DNA of 64,000 bases from Leishmania martiniquensis (lineage: Eukaryota; Euglenozoa; Kinetoplastea; Trypanosomatida; Trypanosomatidae). Within the stretch, counting starts at the first letter, position 1; each line of letters begins with the position of its first letter. Location: the NCBI RefSeq assembly GCF_017916325.1, contig NC_090159.1, positions 229,501-293,500 on the forward strand, read 5' to 3'. Under the pieces are notes generated by a model. It ran no database searches. It had not been told where the DNA came from and worked only from the letters and a program-made list of their open reading frames with translations. Below, one piece after another: positions 31,176 to 41,309 of this stretch. The position numbers and the translations under genes were made by a program.

Positions 31176-32432
31176 ATGACCTCCATCAAGGCGCAGGGGC
31201 TCTCCTCACTCCCTTTGGCAGCGGCCTGGTGGAGTCAGCACGGACTCATAGACCGTCTCGATAGCTTCCGTGCCTGTCCCCAGCCAACCCCGCGTCAACT
31301 ACCGCTTCAGTTGCCGGCTCATGGCGGCATGCCCCCGGTGTTTGGGAGCCTTTCCGCTGTTGCGAAGCAGCCTCCCGCCCAGCCAACCGCCTCCTGCTCA
31401 TTGTCGAGCACCGCTGCAAGGGATCGGCAGCCAGATCTGCCACTGGTGCTGGTGAGTGCCTGCCTACTCGGCTACCCCGTCACATACCGGGGCACCCGCA
31501 AAAAGCTTCCAGCCGTACTAAAGCCAACGCCGCTGCTGTTTCTCACAGAGGTGCTGTGCAAGGAGATGGGCCTTGTGCAATGCCTCCCTGTGTGTCCCGA
31601 AGTGCAGTGGCTAGGCCTGTCAGCCCCTCGTGTGCCGTTGCGGCTCGTTCGAGGCGCCCAAGGTCCAGACGGTGCCGGCCGTCGGGGCGGTGGATGGGCC
31701 CCGGCTCAGCTATGCTCGAACGCGCCATCGCCACCTTTGCCCACGGGCTCCTCTGGTACTCTCAGAGGCAACGATAAGCGTGAGGTGCGGTATCTTGTCG
31801 AATCTGCTGCTGAGGATCACGCTCTGCTGTCGTACGACGCGTCGAGTGGCACCCATGTCGGTCCGTCCCCGGCTTTCCACGCAGAGTTTCTGTCGCAGCT
31901 CCGGCAAGACCTGCGAGCTGTGGACGGAATTGTCCTCAAGTCCTACTCGCCTAGCTGTGGCGTGCAGGATGCCCGTCTCTACGAGGAAGCCGTAACGCCG
32001 CCGTCCTCGACGCTGTGTAGCCAGCACCCCTGTACCGCTTGTAAGCATGTTGAAGACTCAGGGCGGGCGGCTGTTGCTGGTCAGCGCCTCGCTTCGTCGA
32101 CGCGTGGGCAGCGTCGCTTCGACCTTGTTGACGGCTTCTTCACACAGCAGCTGCGCAGCTGCGTGGCGTCGATGCACCGTGCGGATGGGCAGCAAAGTGC
32201 AGGGGTCTGCATCTGGCCCGCGACAGCCGCACCGGTTGTCACCTGTGATCGCCTGCTTACCCGCTTTTACACCGGGGAGCGCCGGAGTCCACCGCATTTG
32301 CCCGGGAACGGCAAGACGTGGCGCGTTGAGGAGAGTGCCCCGGAGGCGGCGCCGAGTCTCAGATCACTGGACAGCTTCATGGAATCGGTGCTGCAGCATC
32401 GGGAGTGGAGGCTGTCGTGGGCGCGCAACTAG
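31176..32432 (+). CDS. DUF523-domain protein
   Basis: This 418-residue protein starts at the first ATG after a good pyrimidine tract and AG. The DUF523 core begins near residue 90 with VLVSACLLGYPVTYRG, followed by the CPEV motif (VCPEVQWLGLSAPRVPLRLV) and the characteristic KSYSPSCGVQDARLY near residues 265-280. Bacterial DUF523 proteins are about 150 residues, of unknown function, with conserved cysteines at these same sites that might bind metal or a thiol cofactor. Here an 80-residue Ser/Pro-rich insert separates the two halves, a polar N-terminal extension of about 85 residues precedes the core, and about 130 residues follow. I infer one continuous domain with an insertion. Function is unknown. 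Confidence 0.85.
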   Translation: MTSIKAQGLSSLPLAAAWWSQHGLIDRLDSFRACPQPTPRQLPLQLPAHGGMPPVFGSLSAVAKQPPAQPTASCSLSSTAARDRQPDLPLVLVSACLLGYPVTYRGTRKKLPAVLKPTPLLFLTEVLCKEMGLVQCLPVCPEVQWLGLSAPRVPLRLVRGAQGPDGAGRRGGGWAPAQLCSNAPSPPLPTGSSGTLRGNDKREVRYLVESAAEDHALLSYDASSGTHVGPSPAFHAEFLSQLRQDLRAVDGIVLKSYSPSCGVQDARLYEEAVTPPSSTLCSQHPCTACKHVEDSGRAAVAGQRLASSTRGQRRFDLVDGFFTQQLRSCVASMHRADGQQSAGVCIWPATAAPVVTCDRLLTRFYTGERRSPPHLPGNGKTWRVEESAPEAAPSLRSLDSFMESVLQHREWRLSWARN

Positions 32433-33265
32433 CGCCTTTACTCTGTCACATATTTCTTTTCGTCGTGGCGCTGCCGATGTCTTGGTGGCTCTCCACAGTT
32501 TGGCCTCCTTCAGCAGCTGCTGTGTCGATGCTAAGTGTCGTCGCCTCTGGGCAGAGGCGCGGATGTGTAAGGAACGGGTCGTAAGTCCGTTCGTGCATGA
32601 CACGTGCAGGGCCCCATCACGTGCAGTGGAGCGCCCCCCCACACACACACACACGGAGCCAATTACCAACGTTCAACTCTTCACACACACACACACACAC
32701 GAGATCGTACCATCAGTGACTAAATTTCAAGTGTGAGGGATGTTGCCGCAGTCTCTCCGTGTCCTTTCCGCCGCTTCGGTGTGACTGGCCGGCGAGCGAG
32801 GTGGTTGAGCTGGACACCCGGCTGCTGAAGTGCCGAGATGAGCTTGTCTTTGAGAACGCACACCAGTGCACCCTCATGCGCGCAGCTCTCCTTCAGCTAC
32901 TATATATATGCGTATGAAAGAGGGGCTCAAGACACCTGCATTTTTCCCCTCTGCTGTTCCGGTGTCTGCGGACTTCTTCTGTTGGCCCCCTCTCCCCCCT
33001 CATGCGCCTCGGCCGTCGAGGGTGGGCTCACATGTGTTAGCGTGCTCGCAGTACTTCTGCCAAGAAAGCAAACGAAAAAAAACGGGTCTCCGTCTTTCTA
33101 CGCAGCCGTAGGCGTGTGCATGCAGCTGTTCTTGTGCAGCCGCACCGCACTCCTCAGACCGACGCAGGGAGAGGCGCATCAAGCGACGTGTCTGCCCTTC
33201 TCTTCTTCATCGTCGACGCATATCCCCCCCTCGTCGTCAGCTCACCTCCTTTCCTGCAGGCGCGA
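32433..33265. other. intergenic region with splice signal of the small Tim gene
   Basis: CA repeats lie at about 32640-32654 and 32683-32701. A long pyrimidine tract runs from about 33196 to 33256 before CTGCAG, AG at 33258-33259. No convincing gene is seen. Confidence 0.5.
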
Positions 33266-33523
33266 ATGAACCCCAATCCGCCGCCGAGGCGGAAGACCGC
33301 GTTTAGTGAAGAATTCGATGTGATGCAGGCCATTCAAGAGGATCGCATGGCCTACCGCGCCAGCATCGCGTGCCACGAGCGGTGTGTTCACAACTACCTC
33401 TTCAATAATTTCTACTGGCGCGAGAAAAGGTGCATGGAGAACTGCCTAGCGAAGATCAATCAGGCGACTGTCATCACAAACATTAACTACGGCAAGTTCG
33501 AAGATGTGGAATCGAACAAGTAA
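33266..33523 (+). CDS. small Tim family chaperone (twin CX3C, mitochondrial intermembrane space)
   Basis: This 85-residue protein carries the twin CX3C signature of Tim8/9/10/13 proteins: Cys36-x3-Cys40 and Cys56-x3-Cys60, with 15 residues between. These cysteines form two disulfides that pin a helical hairpin. Hexamers of such proteins escort hydrophobic precursors across the intermembrane space to the TIM22/SAM complexes, and import depends on the Mia40/Erv1 type relay (Mia40 itself appears missing in trypanosomatids). No presequence is seen, as expected. The ATG lies only six bases after a CTGCAG splice-acceptor candidate, so the leader may be extremely short. Which small Tim this is cannot be fixed from the sequence alone. 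Confidence 0.9.
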   Translation: MNPNPPPRRKTAFSEEFDVMQAIQEDRMAYRASIACHERCVHNYLFNNFYWREKRCMENCLAKINQATVITNINYGKFEDVESNK

Positions 33524-34515
33524 CGCTGGCGGAGTACAAATAAGGAGAGGGGGGAGAATGTGCGGGACAAAAAAGTGACCGGCTCTTCGTGCATCCTTTC
33601 GTGCGTGTTAATTGGCGTCGGTACAGGAGGAGAGGATAGGGATCGGCGTATCATCAAGACTTCCTCGCGGCCCCCCTCCCCCCTGCCACCTTTATCTGTC
33701 ACAGCATCAACAGGTTGTGCCGACTTCTCGGTGGCCGCGCGCCCTTGATTTTCCGTGTGAGTGTGTGTGTGTGTGTCCGTCAGCACAGTCGTTTGCTGGG
33801 GTTTTCTTGAGATGAATCTGCCGAAAAGAGGAGGGGAGGCCTCGAGGAAACGCGGCCGTGCCTATGCCGACATGAACACATCCGCTATGCCTCCCTCGCC
33901 CGTGCGGGCTCTCCTCCTCCTCATTCGCTCATGTCATTACCCCCTCCCCTCCCCCACCCCCCACACACACACCTTTTTTTTCGTCTCACCTGCAGCGGCG
34001 TCCTCAGAGAACCGTTAAGGAAAAAAAACGCACACGGGAGGAGCGGACGGGTGAGGGTGAGTATTGGGGACATGGGGTGGGCGAGGGCCGCACCTTTGCC
34101 TCCCCTCCCCCTCTTTCCGTACCCGAAGGCATCCAAGAGGGGGGGTGATGCCCCTGCGCATTGGTTTCGCGCGCAAAGCCACGCCCCCTTCCCCCTTCGT
34201 CGTCTCTCTTCTCACCGCGCTCAGCTTCACACCTGCAGGCAAATGGAGACGGCTCTATTGTAAGATGTCTGTCAAGTCAGCAGACAAAGGAACCGGGGGG
34301 AGGGGTGGCACCGTCGCGCCGATCCCCCTGCTCCTCTTTATACCGCTTTGTTCAACCTTTGCTCTCTCTCCCTCTCTATGTGAGGTGCACCCTCCAAGCG
34401 CGTGAGTCTCACCCTCGACAGTGCCGCCGTGGATTTCTGTACACACACACACACACAAGCGAACGCACACATACACACATATATATATAATTATATACAT
34501 TCTGCTCCAGCAATA
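33524..34515. other. intergenic region, no convincing gene
   Basis: It contains GT repeats near 33760-33777, T and A runs near 33972-33979 and 34021-34028, a CA run at 34441-34457 and a short (TA)n at about 34478-34495, immediately before the SRP54 start. Confidence 0.5.
34321..34384 (+). promoter_or_regulatory. probable trans-splicing signal of SRP54
   Basis: A CT-rich tract at about 34321-34378 ends in TGTGAG with AG at 34383-34384. It would give a 5' UTR of about 131 nt that contains the CA and TA repeats. Confidence 0.45.
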
Positions 34516-36078
34516 ATGGTCCTGGCAGAGCTCGGGCAGAAAATCGGGCAGGCGATTCATCGCATGTCCGCCAAGTCGGTTCTGGGCGAGGATGACGTGA
34601 AGGAGCTGATGAACGAAATTGCGCGTGCGCTTCTGCAGGCGGACGTAAACGTCTCCATTGTCAAGAAGCTTCAGGTGAGCATCAAGACGGAGCTGGCAAT
34701 AGCGGAGGAAGGCGCTGGACTGAACAAGCGCAAGATTCTGCAGAACGCTGTCTACAACGGACTCAAGAGCATCCTCGACCCTGGGGTGAAGCCGTTCATG
34801 CCGGTGAAGGGGAAGCAGAACGTTGTGATGTTCGTGGGTCTGCAGGGCTCTGGCAAGACGACGTCGTGCACCAAGTATGCCGCCTACTTCCAGCGCAAGG
34901 GCTTCAAGACAGCGCTCGTGTGCGCTGATACTTTCCGCGCTGGCGCCTACGATCAGCTGCGCCAGAACGCGACCAAGGCAAAAGTCCGCTTTTACGGCTC
35001 CTTGACGGAGGCGGACCCTGTGACGATCGCCAGGGAGGGTGTGATGGAGCTGAAGAAGGAAAGGTATGACCTCATCCTTGTGGACACGAGCGGCCGCCAC
35101 AAGCAAGAGTCGGCGCTCTTCGAAGAAATGAAGCAGGTCGAGGAGGCTGTGAAGCCGAACGACATCATCTTCGTCATGTCCGCGACGGATGGGCAGGCGG
35201 TCGAGGAGCAGGCACGCAACTTTAAGGAGATGGTCGCTGTTGGGTCAGTTATTGTCACGAAGCTAGACTGCCAGGCCAAGGGCGGCGGTGCCCTCTCCGC
35301 CGTTGCTGCGACGCGCAGCCCCATCGTCTTCATCGGCACCGGTGAGCACTTTGAGGATTTTGATCTCTTTCGGCCGGATCGGTTTGTGCAGAAGATGCTG
35401 GGCATGGGGGACATTGGCGGGCTGATGGACACGATGCGCGATGCCAACATCGACGGCAACGAGGAGGTGTACAAGCGCCTACAGGACGGCCTGTTCACGA
35501 TGCGGGACATGTACGAGCACTTGCAGAACGTGCTCAAGATGGGCTCCGTCGGTAAGATAATGGAAATGCTGCCCGGCATGTCCTCCATCCACGGCAGCGC
35601 GACGGGTCAGCAGGGCGACATGGCGTTGAAGGGGTTTATCCACATGATGGACAGCATGACAGTCGCCGAGTTGGATGAGGCGAAGGTAAAAAAGGTGATG
35701 ACACCGTCTCGCATGCACCGCATCGCGCGCGGCAGCGGCCACTCCGTCGCTGAGGTCCAAAACCTAATCCTCAGCTACACCAAGTTCGAGGAGATGGTGA
35801 AGAAAATCGGCAAGATGAACCTCAAGGCGATGATGCAGGACTCCTCCAGCTCCGCCTCGGCGCACATGGGACAGCAGCAGATGGGCCAGCTGGCAAAGCT
35901 GCTCAACCCAAACGTGCTGCGGCAGATCGGCGGCATTGGTGGGCTGCAGGGGATGATGAAGCAGCTGCAGCAGAGCATGGGTGGCGGCGGCCGGGGCGGT
36001 GCAGGCGGGATGCCAGACATGTCTGCTATGGCGAACATGATGCAAATGATGCAGCAGCAAAAGGGGCCGAGGCGGTGA
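34516..36078 (+). CDS. SRP54: signal recognition particle subunit SRP54 (GTPase)
   Basis: This 520-residue protein starts at the first in-frame ATG (MVLAELG). The N domain (about 1-85) is a helical bundle containing ALLQADVN. The G domain has the GTPase P-loop GLQGSGKTT (108-116), the SRP-specific DTFRAGAYDQL, switch motif DTSGRH and TKLDCQAKGGG. The M domain (about 325-520) contains the MGSVGKIMEMLPGM segment and many methionines, the groove that binds signal peptides and SRP RNA. It ends in a Gly-rich then Met/Gln-rich tail. Length and domain order match eukaryotic SRP54. It binds ribosome-emerging signal sequences and delivers them to the ER through the SRP receptor. Confidence 0.97.
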   Translation: MVLAELGQKIGQAIHRMSAKSVLGEDDVKELMNEIARALLQADVNVSIVKKLQVSIKTELAIAEEGAGLNKRKILQNAVYNGLKSILDPGVKPFMPVKGKQNVVMFVGLQGSGKTTSCTKYAAYFQRKGFKTALVCADTFRAGAYDQLRQNATKAKVRFYGSLTEADPVTIAREGVMELKKERYDLILVDTSGRHKQESALFEEMKQVEEAVKPNDIIFVMSATDGQAVEEQARNFKEMVAVGSVIVTKLDCQAKGGGALSAVAATRSPIVFIGTGEHFEDFDLFRPDRFVQKMLGMGDIGGLMDTMRDANIDGNEEVYKRLQDGLFTMRDMYEHLQNVLKMGSVGKIMEMLPGMSSIHGSATGQQGDMALKGFIHMMDSMTVAELDEAKVKKVMTPSRMHRIARGSGHSVAEVQNLILSYTKFEEMVKKIGKMNLKAMMQDSSSSASAHMGQQQMGQLAKLLNPNVLRQIGGIGGLQGMMKQLQQSMGGGGRGGAGGMPDMSAMANMMQMMQQQKGPRR

Positions 36079-38267
36079 GCGATGAGGGAGCGCGGGAATC
36101 CTGTCGGGGCCGGGGGGTGTGGGTGGGCGAGTGGGGTGGGATCTCGGGCAGTTGCTCTCTGCGAGCTGCGTAATGGTCCGCCCATGGCTGTGGCATATGA
36201 CGCTTGTGCAGGCGGTGATGCTGCGACAGCCTCTGCTTTCTTATTTCCTCCTTTGGTCGTTCGATTGCTGTCTATGGCATCGTCTTCCCTTCACCCGGGC
36301 GCGAGTATTTCTTCTCCGACTGCTGCTGCTTGGTGATGCTCATGGGATAGCCCGTGGCTACGGAACACCCCTGCTGTCAAGGCCGCGATAGTGTGTGTGT
36401 GTGTGTGTGTTTACGTCTGTGCGCCAGCGAGGTGCGCTTGATTGTTGCCGTGCAGGTGCTTTCCAATGTGGTCCTCAAATACAGCGCTGCTATGCCCTTC
36501 TTCCTCGACATCCTTCTCGTTGGCGTCTCTGTATATGTCTCTCGTTGCTGGAGACTCTTGTTGTCGTGGCAGCAGGAGCATCACTGCGCTTCTTCAACCC
36601 TTCCCCCCTCTTGCAGAGGCTCTGGCAGGAGCGAAAACGAAGCATTGCAAACTGCCATAGCGAAAAAAGAGGGGGGCTCTTGCCGTATCGAAGGGCGTGG
36701 CGTAGCCCCTGCGGCTGTTGCACAGGCGATCGGTATCTGAATCCATGCGTCGTGTAGCGTGCTGCCATTCGCCGCTAGGGTGGGCAACGCTGGCAGTGCC
36801 GTTAGCGAGGCTTCAACGCTCTCTCTCTCGCGGTTCCCCTCCACTCCCCTGTAGTTAACGAGGGAGGCAGAAGCTTTTGGGCTTTACTCACACATGCGCG
36901 AATGCTCCGCCGCTTGCGTGGTGAGAGGGAGGAGTAGCGGATGCTTGTGCGCACTCCAAGTCGATGTGTGTGAAGCATAGCATCGGTAGGCCGTTGCCCT
37001 CGCTGCTGCCGTGGTGGTGCCAGGGCGCGTAGCAACGTCGCTTCTCTTTTCCACCTCTTCTGTCTTATCTCTCTCCTCTCTCTCTATCTTTGCCATCACG
37101 AATAGACGCTTGCATCAGCGCCTCTTGCGACCTCAGCTCGACATCGTCTTCACTGAAGCAGCGCGCAGTCTCCTCCCTCCCTCTCATCCTCCTCACTGCA
37201 AGTACGTCTACACACATACGCACACACGCTTACAGACGCAGGACAAGAGCGAGCCAGAAAAAAAAACGTTCCCGCGCTGGGCTGCCCCGCCGAACACACG
37301 AAATCGGGTGCTGCGCCCTTCCCCCCTCCCCCTCTCCCAAGTGTCCATCACTTCCACCGTTCTGTGCTGCTTCTCTCGCGTCTCCTCCTCCCTCCCCTTT
37401 TTCCTCGTTCCGCCATCACAGACCCACTCCAGCCCAAGCGGTCATGGGGAATCAATAGATAGGGGCCCCCATACACACACGCGCGCACGCTCCTCCATCA
37501 CACCCTTCCCTCCCTCTGTGTCTGTTCGCCTTCGCTCGTGCGCCTCCACCCACCTCGCCCCTCGGCGCGCACGCCGTCGCACAGGCAGAGCCCTCTTGTA
37601 TGCTTGCCTTTAGATTCATCGATAGACATACTGAGGCCAATCGGCACGCATAGACACTCCGCACATAGCCCCACATGCGTGAACGCACGCGTACACCCGC
37701 GTCTCACGTAAGGGCCACACAGATCTGCACTGCGCCCGGCGCATCGACTGTTTTCATTAGTTTCTCGTTACCTCCACCGCACCTTTCTCTCTCTCCCTCA
37801 CGTGTCACTGTGGTTTCAGCGGCGCATCGCCTTCCCCCTTCTCCCCCCGCCCTCCTCCTCCGTCCCCGGCGTGCGCAGCGCTGTTCTACCACCCGGCCCA
37901 TCTGTCTTTCTTTCGCTCCCTTGTGCCGTTGCGCATGGGTGTGCATCAGCCGTGGCTCAAGCATTTATCCCAGACAGAAGCCGGCGCACCCTCTTGACAC
38001 TTGAACGTTGGTTGCTTGTCGCTCGAAGGCCAAGCGGCTAGCAGTGACTGCGGCAGCTTGAGGAAACACCCATCTGACAGCGACACGCGCTCACGCGCAC
38101 AAGTAAACGCGCTGTATCATAGCAAGCCACCGCCAAGTGCATTTGGTACGTTTTTTTCACTCTCTCTCCACTTACACGCGCGCGCGCTCACACGCAAGGT
38201 CGTGAGCAGAGCGCATCGCAGCGAGAAGAAAGCGGGGGAAGACTTCGAGAGCGCAAGTCACGAGGCG
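36079..38267. other. 2.2 kb intergenic region, no convincing gene
   Basis: It holds a GT run at 36391-36410, many C- and CT-rich tracts, an A run at 37258-37266, and a T-rich/CT tract at about 38146-38180 followed by AG at 38197-38198, a possible acceptor for the next gene (leader about 69 nt). Confidence 0.5.
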
Positions 38268-41200
38268 ATGCCCAACACACCGCAGGCGCGGACGCCTAAA
38301 AAGAGCGCCTCTGGCAAAGCACCCTTGCGCCATTGGTTGCTTTCCAGCGGCCTAAACGCCTTCGCCGTCGACCCCTCGTCACCATCGCACACCTGCGCAC
38401 TACAGATCTCGTTATCAAGCAACACGGGCAACCAAACCACGAAGCAGCAGCGTGGGGGTTCCGGCCAACATGGGGACGGCAATGGGGGAGAGGATGACGC
38501 CCCCGGTGTGGACGCCACCGCCTTCACCTCCACCTCAGCGCGTCCGTTAAAGAGCTCCGACGATGCCGCCGTGTCTGCGGAAAGCACACCAGCTGTCGTG
38601 GCGTCACTGCAAGAGACGGATGGATGCCGATCTACTCGTAAGGGGCCTCAAGACGAACGGAGCTCAACAGAATCGTCTGCGCAGCGATCCGCACCGCTGT
38701 CTTGCCCCTTTCTCCTCCCTCCGCCGCCCCTATCAGGCGAGCACGCCGGTGATGTCGCCTCCAGCATCGGTTCAATAGATCCTGCGACGCTCTCTTCCGC
38801 AGTCGCTTCAAAGAACGTCTCGGGAGAGCAGGCTGGCGGCAAGGCCGCTGGGAAACTGAGCGATGTTGGCCCTAGCTCTTCTCTCGCAACGCTTCCCGTG
38901 ACACCACGCCCGCCAATGCAAGCGCGCTTCTTCCGTTCCTTGAAGCCGGTGTGGCGGCGAGTGGGGGACTCTCACGAGGCGGCTATCGCAGCCGAGAAGG
39001 GTAGAGGCGGCGTTGATACAGAAGAAAGCAGCAGGGGCGTGAGTCAGCCGTGGGGGCGTTCTCAGGTACCTTGCGAAGGGGTGGCCTCATACATCCACCC
39101 GATTCTTGCGCTGCACATGGAATGTGTAGACACCACGACGCAAAAGAAGGGAGGTGAAGACGTTGGCGACGTGGATGGCACCGTCGTCTGTGAGAAAAGC
39201 GTGGTGGGCGCATCGCGCGAGCACTTGCCACTGCCTACGGTCCCCGCTCTCCCTCAGAGAAACGCGGCCCTCGGCGAGCTTGAGGAGCTCTCCATGGCTG
39301 CAACGGCGGCATCACCTGAGGGCAGCCGCGGCAGTGTAGCCTCGCCAACGATCCGGCCTTATCCGGGCTGCCATCCGGACAGCTCTGTCGGCGCAACACC
39401 ATTGCGTCACGTGGAAACGGCAAATCCCTCTGCCTTGCGGGTAAGGGGCCCGGCTGGTGGTGGTGCTGGCATGCGTGGTGCGGAGTCGCACACGCCAGAC
39501 GCGGTGCGGGAAAGACCACGGAGCTGGCTGCCGATCTCCTCTCCGTCTTTGCAGGAAAACGTCAGTGTTATCAACGTCGCCTCCCCTTCCGGCCTGGCTG
39601 ATGCCCCCAAGCGCGTGTCGCCCTTGAGTGGGCAGGGTACCGGTAGCAGCTACGGCTGCTCCGATGGTGGCAGCACACCCGAGAGCTGTCAGGCCCACCG
39701 CCTGACGCTGTTCTGCGACACCGACGAGGAGGAAGACGATCGTGGCACCTGCGCCTCGCACAACTCGACAAAGCCGCTCGAAGAGGTTGCACAGGAGGCA
39801 GAGCAGTCGCACTGCCGTCCGCCCGTGGAGAGCCTTGTGGCTTTGGTGGGGGGACCCCCTGGCGTTTGCCTGCGTAGCTCGGGCTCCGCTTCCGCGCCAG
39901 GTGCGACTCTGCTACGCTGCAACAACATCCTCAGCGCGCGGCTGTCACAGGTGCAGGTGGACAAATCATTCTGCTCACGGGGCGGCGACTGGAAGTCGGC
40001 GCTGCACGCCAGCCATGCCCTTCTGGCGGATTACCAGCGCAGCATCCTGACGGCTTTCATGACGGCCTGCAAGGCAGCATGGCTGCCGTCGAGCGCAGCG
40101 TGTCGATGCACGCACCTCGGCACCCGAGCGCGCACGGGGCCACCAGTGGCAGAGCCGGCGCCGTGGACGGGGACCACCGTATCTGATGTGCATCTTCTTT
40201 TTCAGCTCTACCGCACTAGCCCGTCGGCGAGCGCCGTCGATGGACTCGTGGAGACGTTCTTTGCCATTCAGCTAACGCGCTACGCGAATTGGGTGCACCA
40301 TCTCCAATTCGAGCACCTCTACGTGCGCCTGGTCGCGCTGCGGGCCGTCGCCATGATGGAGGTGCACGAGCGCCGGCTCACCTGCATGCGGCGCGACTTG
40401 GGCATGAGGGACGCGATCGAGATGTTTATGCTGCTCGCCCCTCGTCCGCGTGCCCCGATGGGGTCAACAGGGCGCCGCGTCTTTTCGTCGTTCCGCATCG
40501 CCTTGCACGCGCTCACTGGTAGAGGCGGAGGGGGCTCAGGTGCAAGGGCGGCCTCGGGAAAGCGCTGCGAGCGTTGCAGCGCGCGCCCGAAGCACAAGCC
40601 ATCGTCCTCGGTGGCTCCGCTCTCTGCTATGGTCTGCCAACTCACGGCAGAAGAGGAGCAGCGCCGCGATCCCACGCCGCGTGCGGAGCCGCTCTTTGCC
40701 ACAGAGATCTGCGACGCTGCTGACCCCACCACCCCTCTACTCGCCGTGATCGGCGCTGCCTCCCTTGGCGGCCACGCCACGTGCGACACCAGCGCCGTAG
40801 CGTCTCACGCAGCCCGCGGGCGTGAAACCGGCAACGCGGAGGCGCTGCATCCAGCACGGGAAGCTGCTGACGTCGCGAGCCTGCCACGGAAGAGGGTTGC
40901 ATCCCATCGCCAACTCGGGGGACCAAAAGGTCACGGCGGTGACGTCTCCTCGCCATCATCATCAGGTTTGTGGCTGCCAAAGCTGAAATGGGGCATGTGG
41001 CACGCCATACCCGGGGCCCACAAAACAACTGCGGAGGCGACCACGGTGGATGATGGGTCGGACCTCAGTGCAATCCAGCAACGAAGTGAAGGCGGCTTAT
41101 CTGGTAGAAACGCCCACACCTCGCTTTCGCAGCAGCACCGCGAGTACATCACGCGAAGGAGTGGGAACGTCGCGCTGCCCAATGGCAGGATGCAAGCAAA

Positions 41201-41309
41201 GGAGGTAGTGCAACCGAAGAAGCGCAAGCGCACGCCGCCGCGGCCGCCGACAGACGCTGATTTTGTGAACCTACACAGCGCGGAGGTGACGGATCGCTTC
41301 GTGAAGTAG
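38268..41309 (+). CDS. hypothetical protein, largely disordered, with a nuclear-signal-like C-terminus
   Basis: The frame has no ATG before 38268, giving 1013 residues. The first about 540 are Ser/Ala/Pro/Gly/Glu-rich and appear disordered. A more structured, mixed hydrophobic segment lies at about 545-750 (bases 39900-40520), with helices around WKSALHASHALLADYQRS, VDGLVETFFAIQLTRYANWV and YVRLVALRAVAMMEVHERRL. I do not recognise it. The tail contains PKKRKR near residue 987, a classical nuclear localisation pattern. Steady G/C-ending codons across 3 kb support coding. The function is unknown; the central helical segment may be a trypanosomatid-specific domain. Confidence 0.8.
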   Translation: MPNTPQARTPKKSASGKAPLRHWLLSSGLNAFAVDPSSPSHTCALQISLSSNTGNQTTKQQRGGSGQHGDGNGGEDDAPGVDATAFTSTSARPLKSSDDAAVSAESTPAVVASLQETDGCRSTRKGPQDERSSTESSAQRSAPLSCPFLLPPPPLSGEHAGDVASSIGSIDPATLSSAVASKNVSGEQAGGKAAGKLSDVGPSSSLATLPVTPRPPMQARFFRSLKPVWRRVGDSHEAAIAAEKGRGGVDTEESSRGVSQPWGRSQVPCEGVASYIHPILALHMECVDTTTQKKGGEDVGDVDGTVVCEKSVVGASREHLPLPTVPALPQRNAALGELEELSMAATAASPEGSRGSVASPTIRPYPGCHPDSSVGATPLRHVETANPSALRVRGPAGGGAGMRGAESHTPDAVRERPRSWLPISSPSLQENVSVINVASPSGLADAPKRVSPLSGQGTGSSYGCSDGGSTPESCQAHRLTLFCDTDEEEDDRGTCASHNSTKPLEEVAQEAEQSHCRPPVESLVALVGGPPGVCLRSSGSASAPGATLLRCNNILSARLSQVQVDKSFCSRGGDWKSALHASHALLADYQRSILTAFMTACKAAWLPSSAACRCTHLGTRARTGPPVAEPAPWTGTTVSDVHLLFQLYRTSPSASAVDGLVETFFAIQLTRYANWVHHLQFEHLYVRLVALRAVAMMEVHERRLTCMRRDLGMRDAIEMFMLLAPRPRAPMGSTGRRVFSSFRIALHALTGRGGGGSGARAASGKRCERCSARPKHKPSSSVAPLSAMVCQLTAEEEQRRDPTPRAEPLFATEICDAADPTTPLLAVIGAASLGGHATCDTSAVASHAARGRETGNAEALHPAREAADVASLPRKRVASHRQLGGPKGHGGDVSSPSSSGLWLPKLKWGMWHAIPGAHKTTAEATTVDDGSDLSAIQQRSEGGLSGRNAHTSLSQQHREYITRRSGNVALPNGRMQAKEVVQPKKRKRTPPRPPTDADFVNLHSAEVTDRFVK

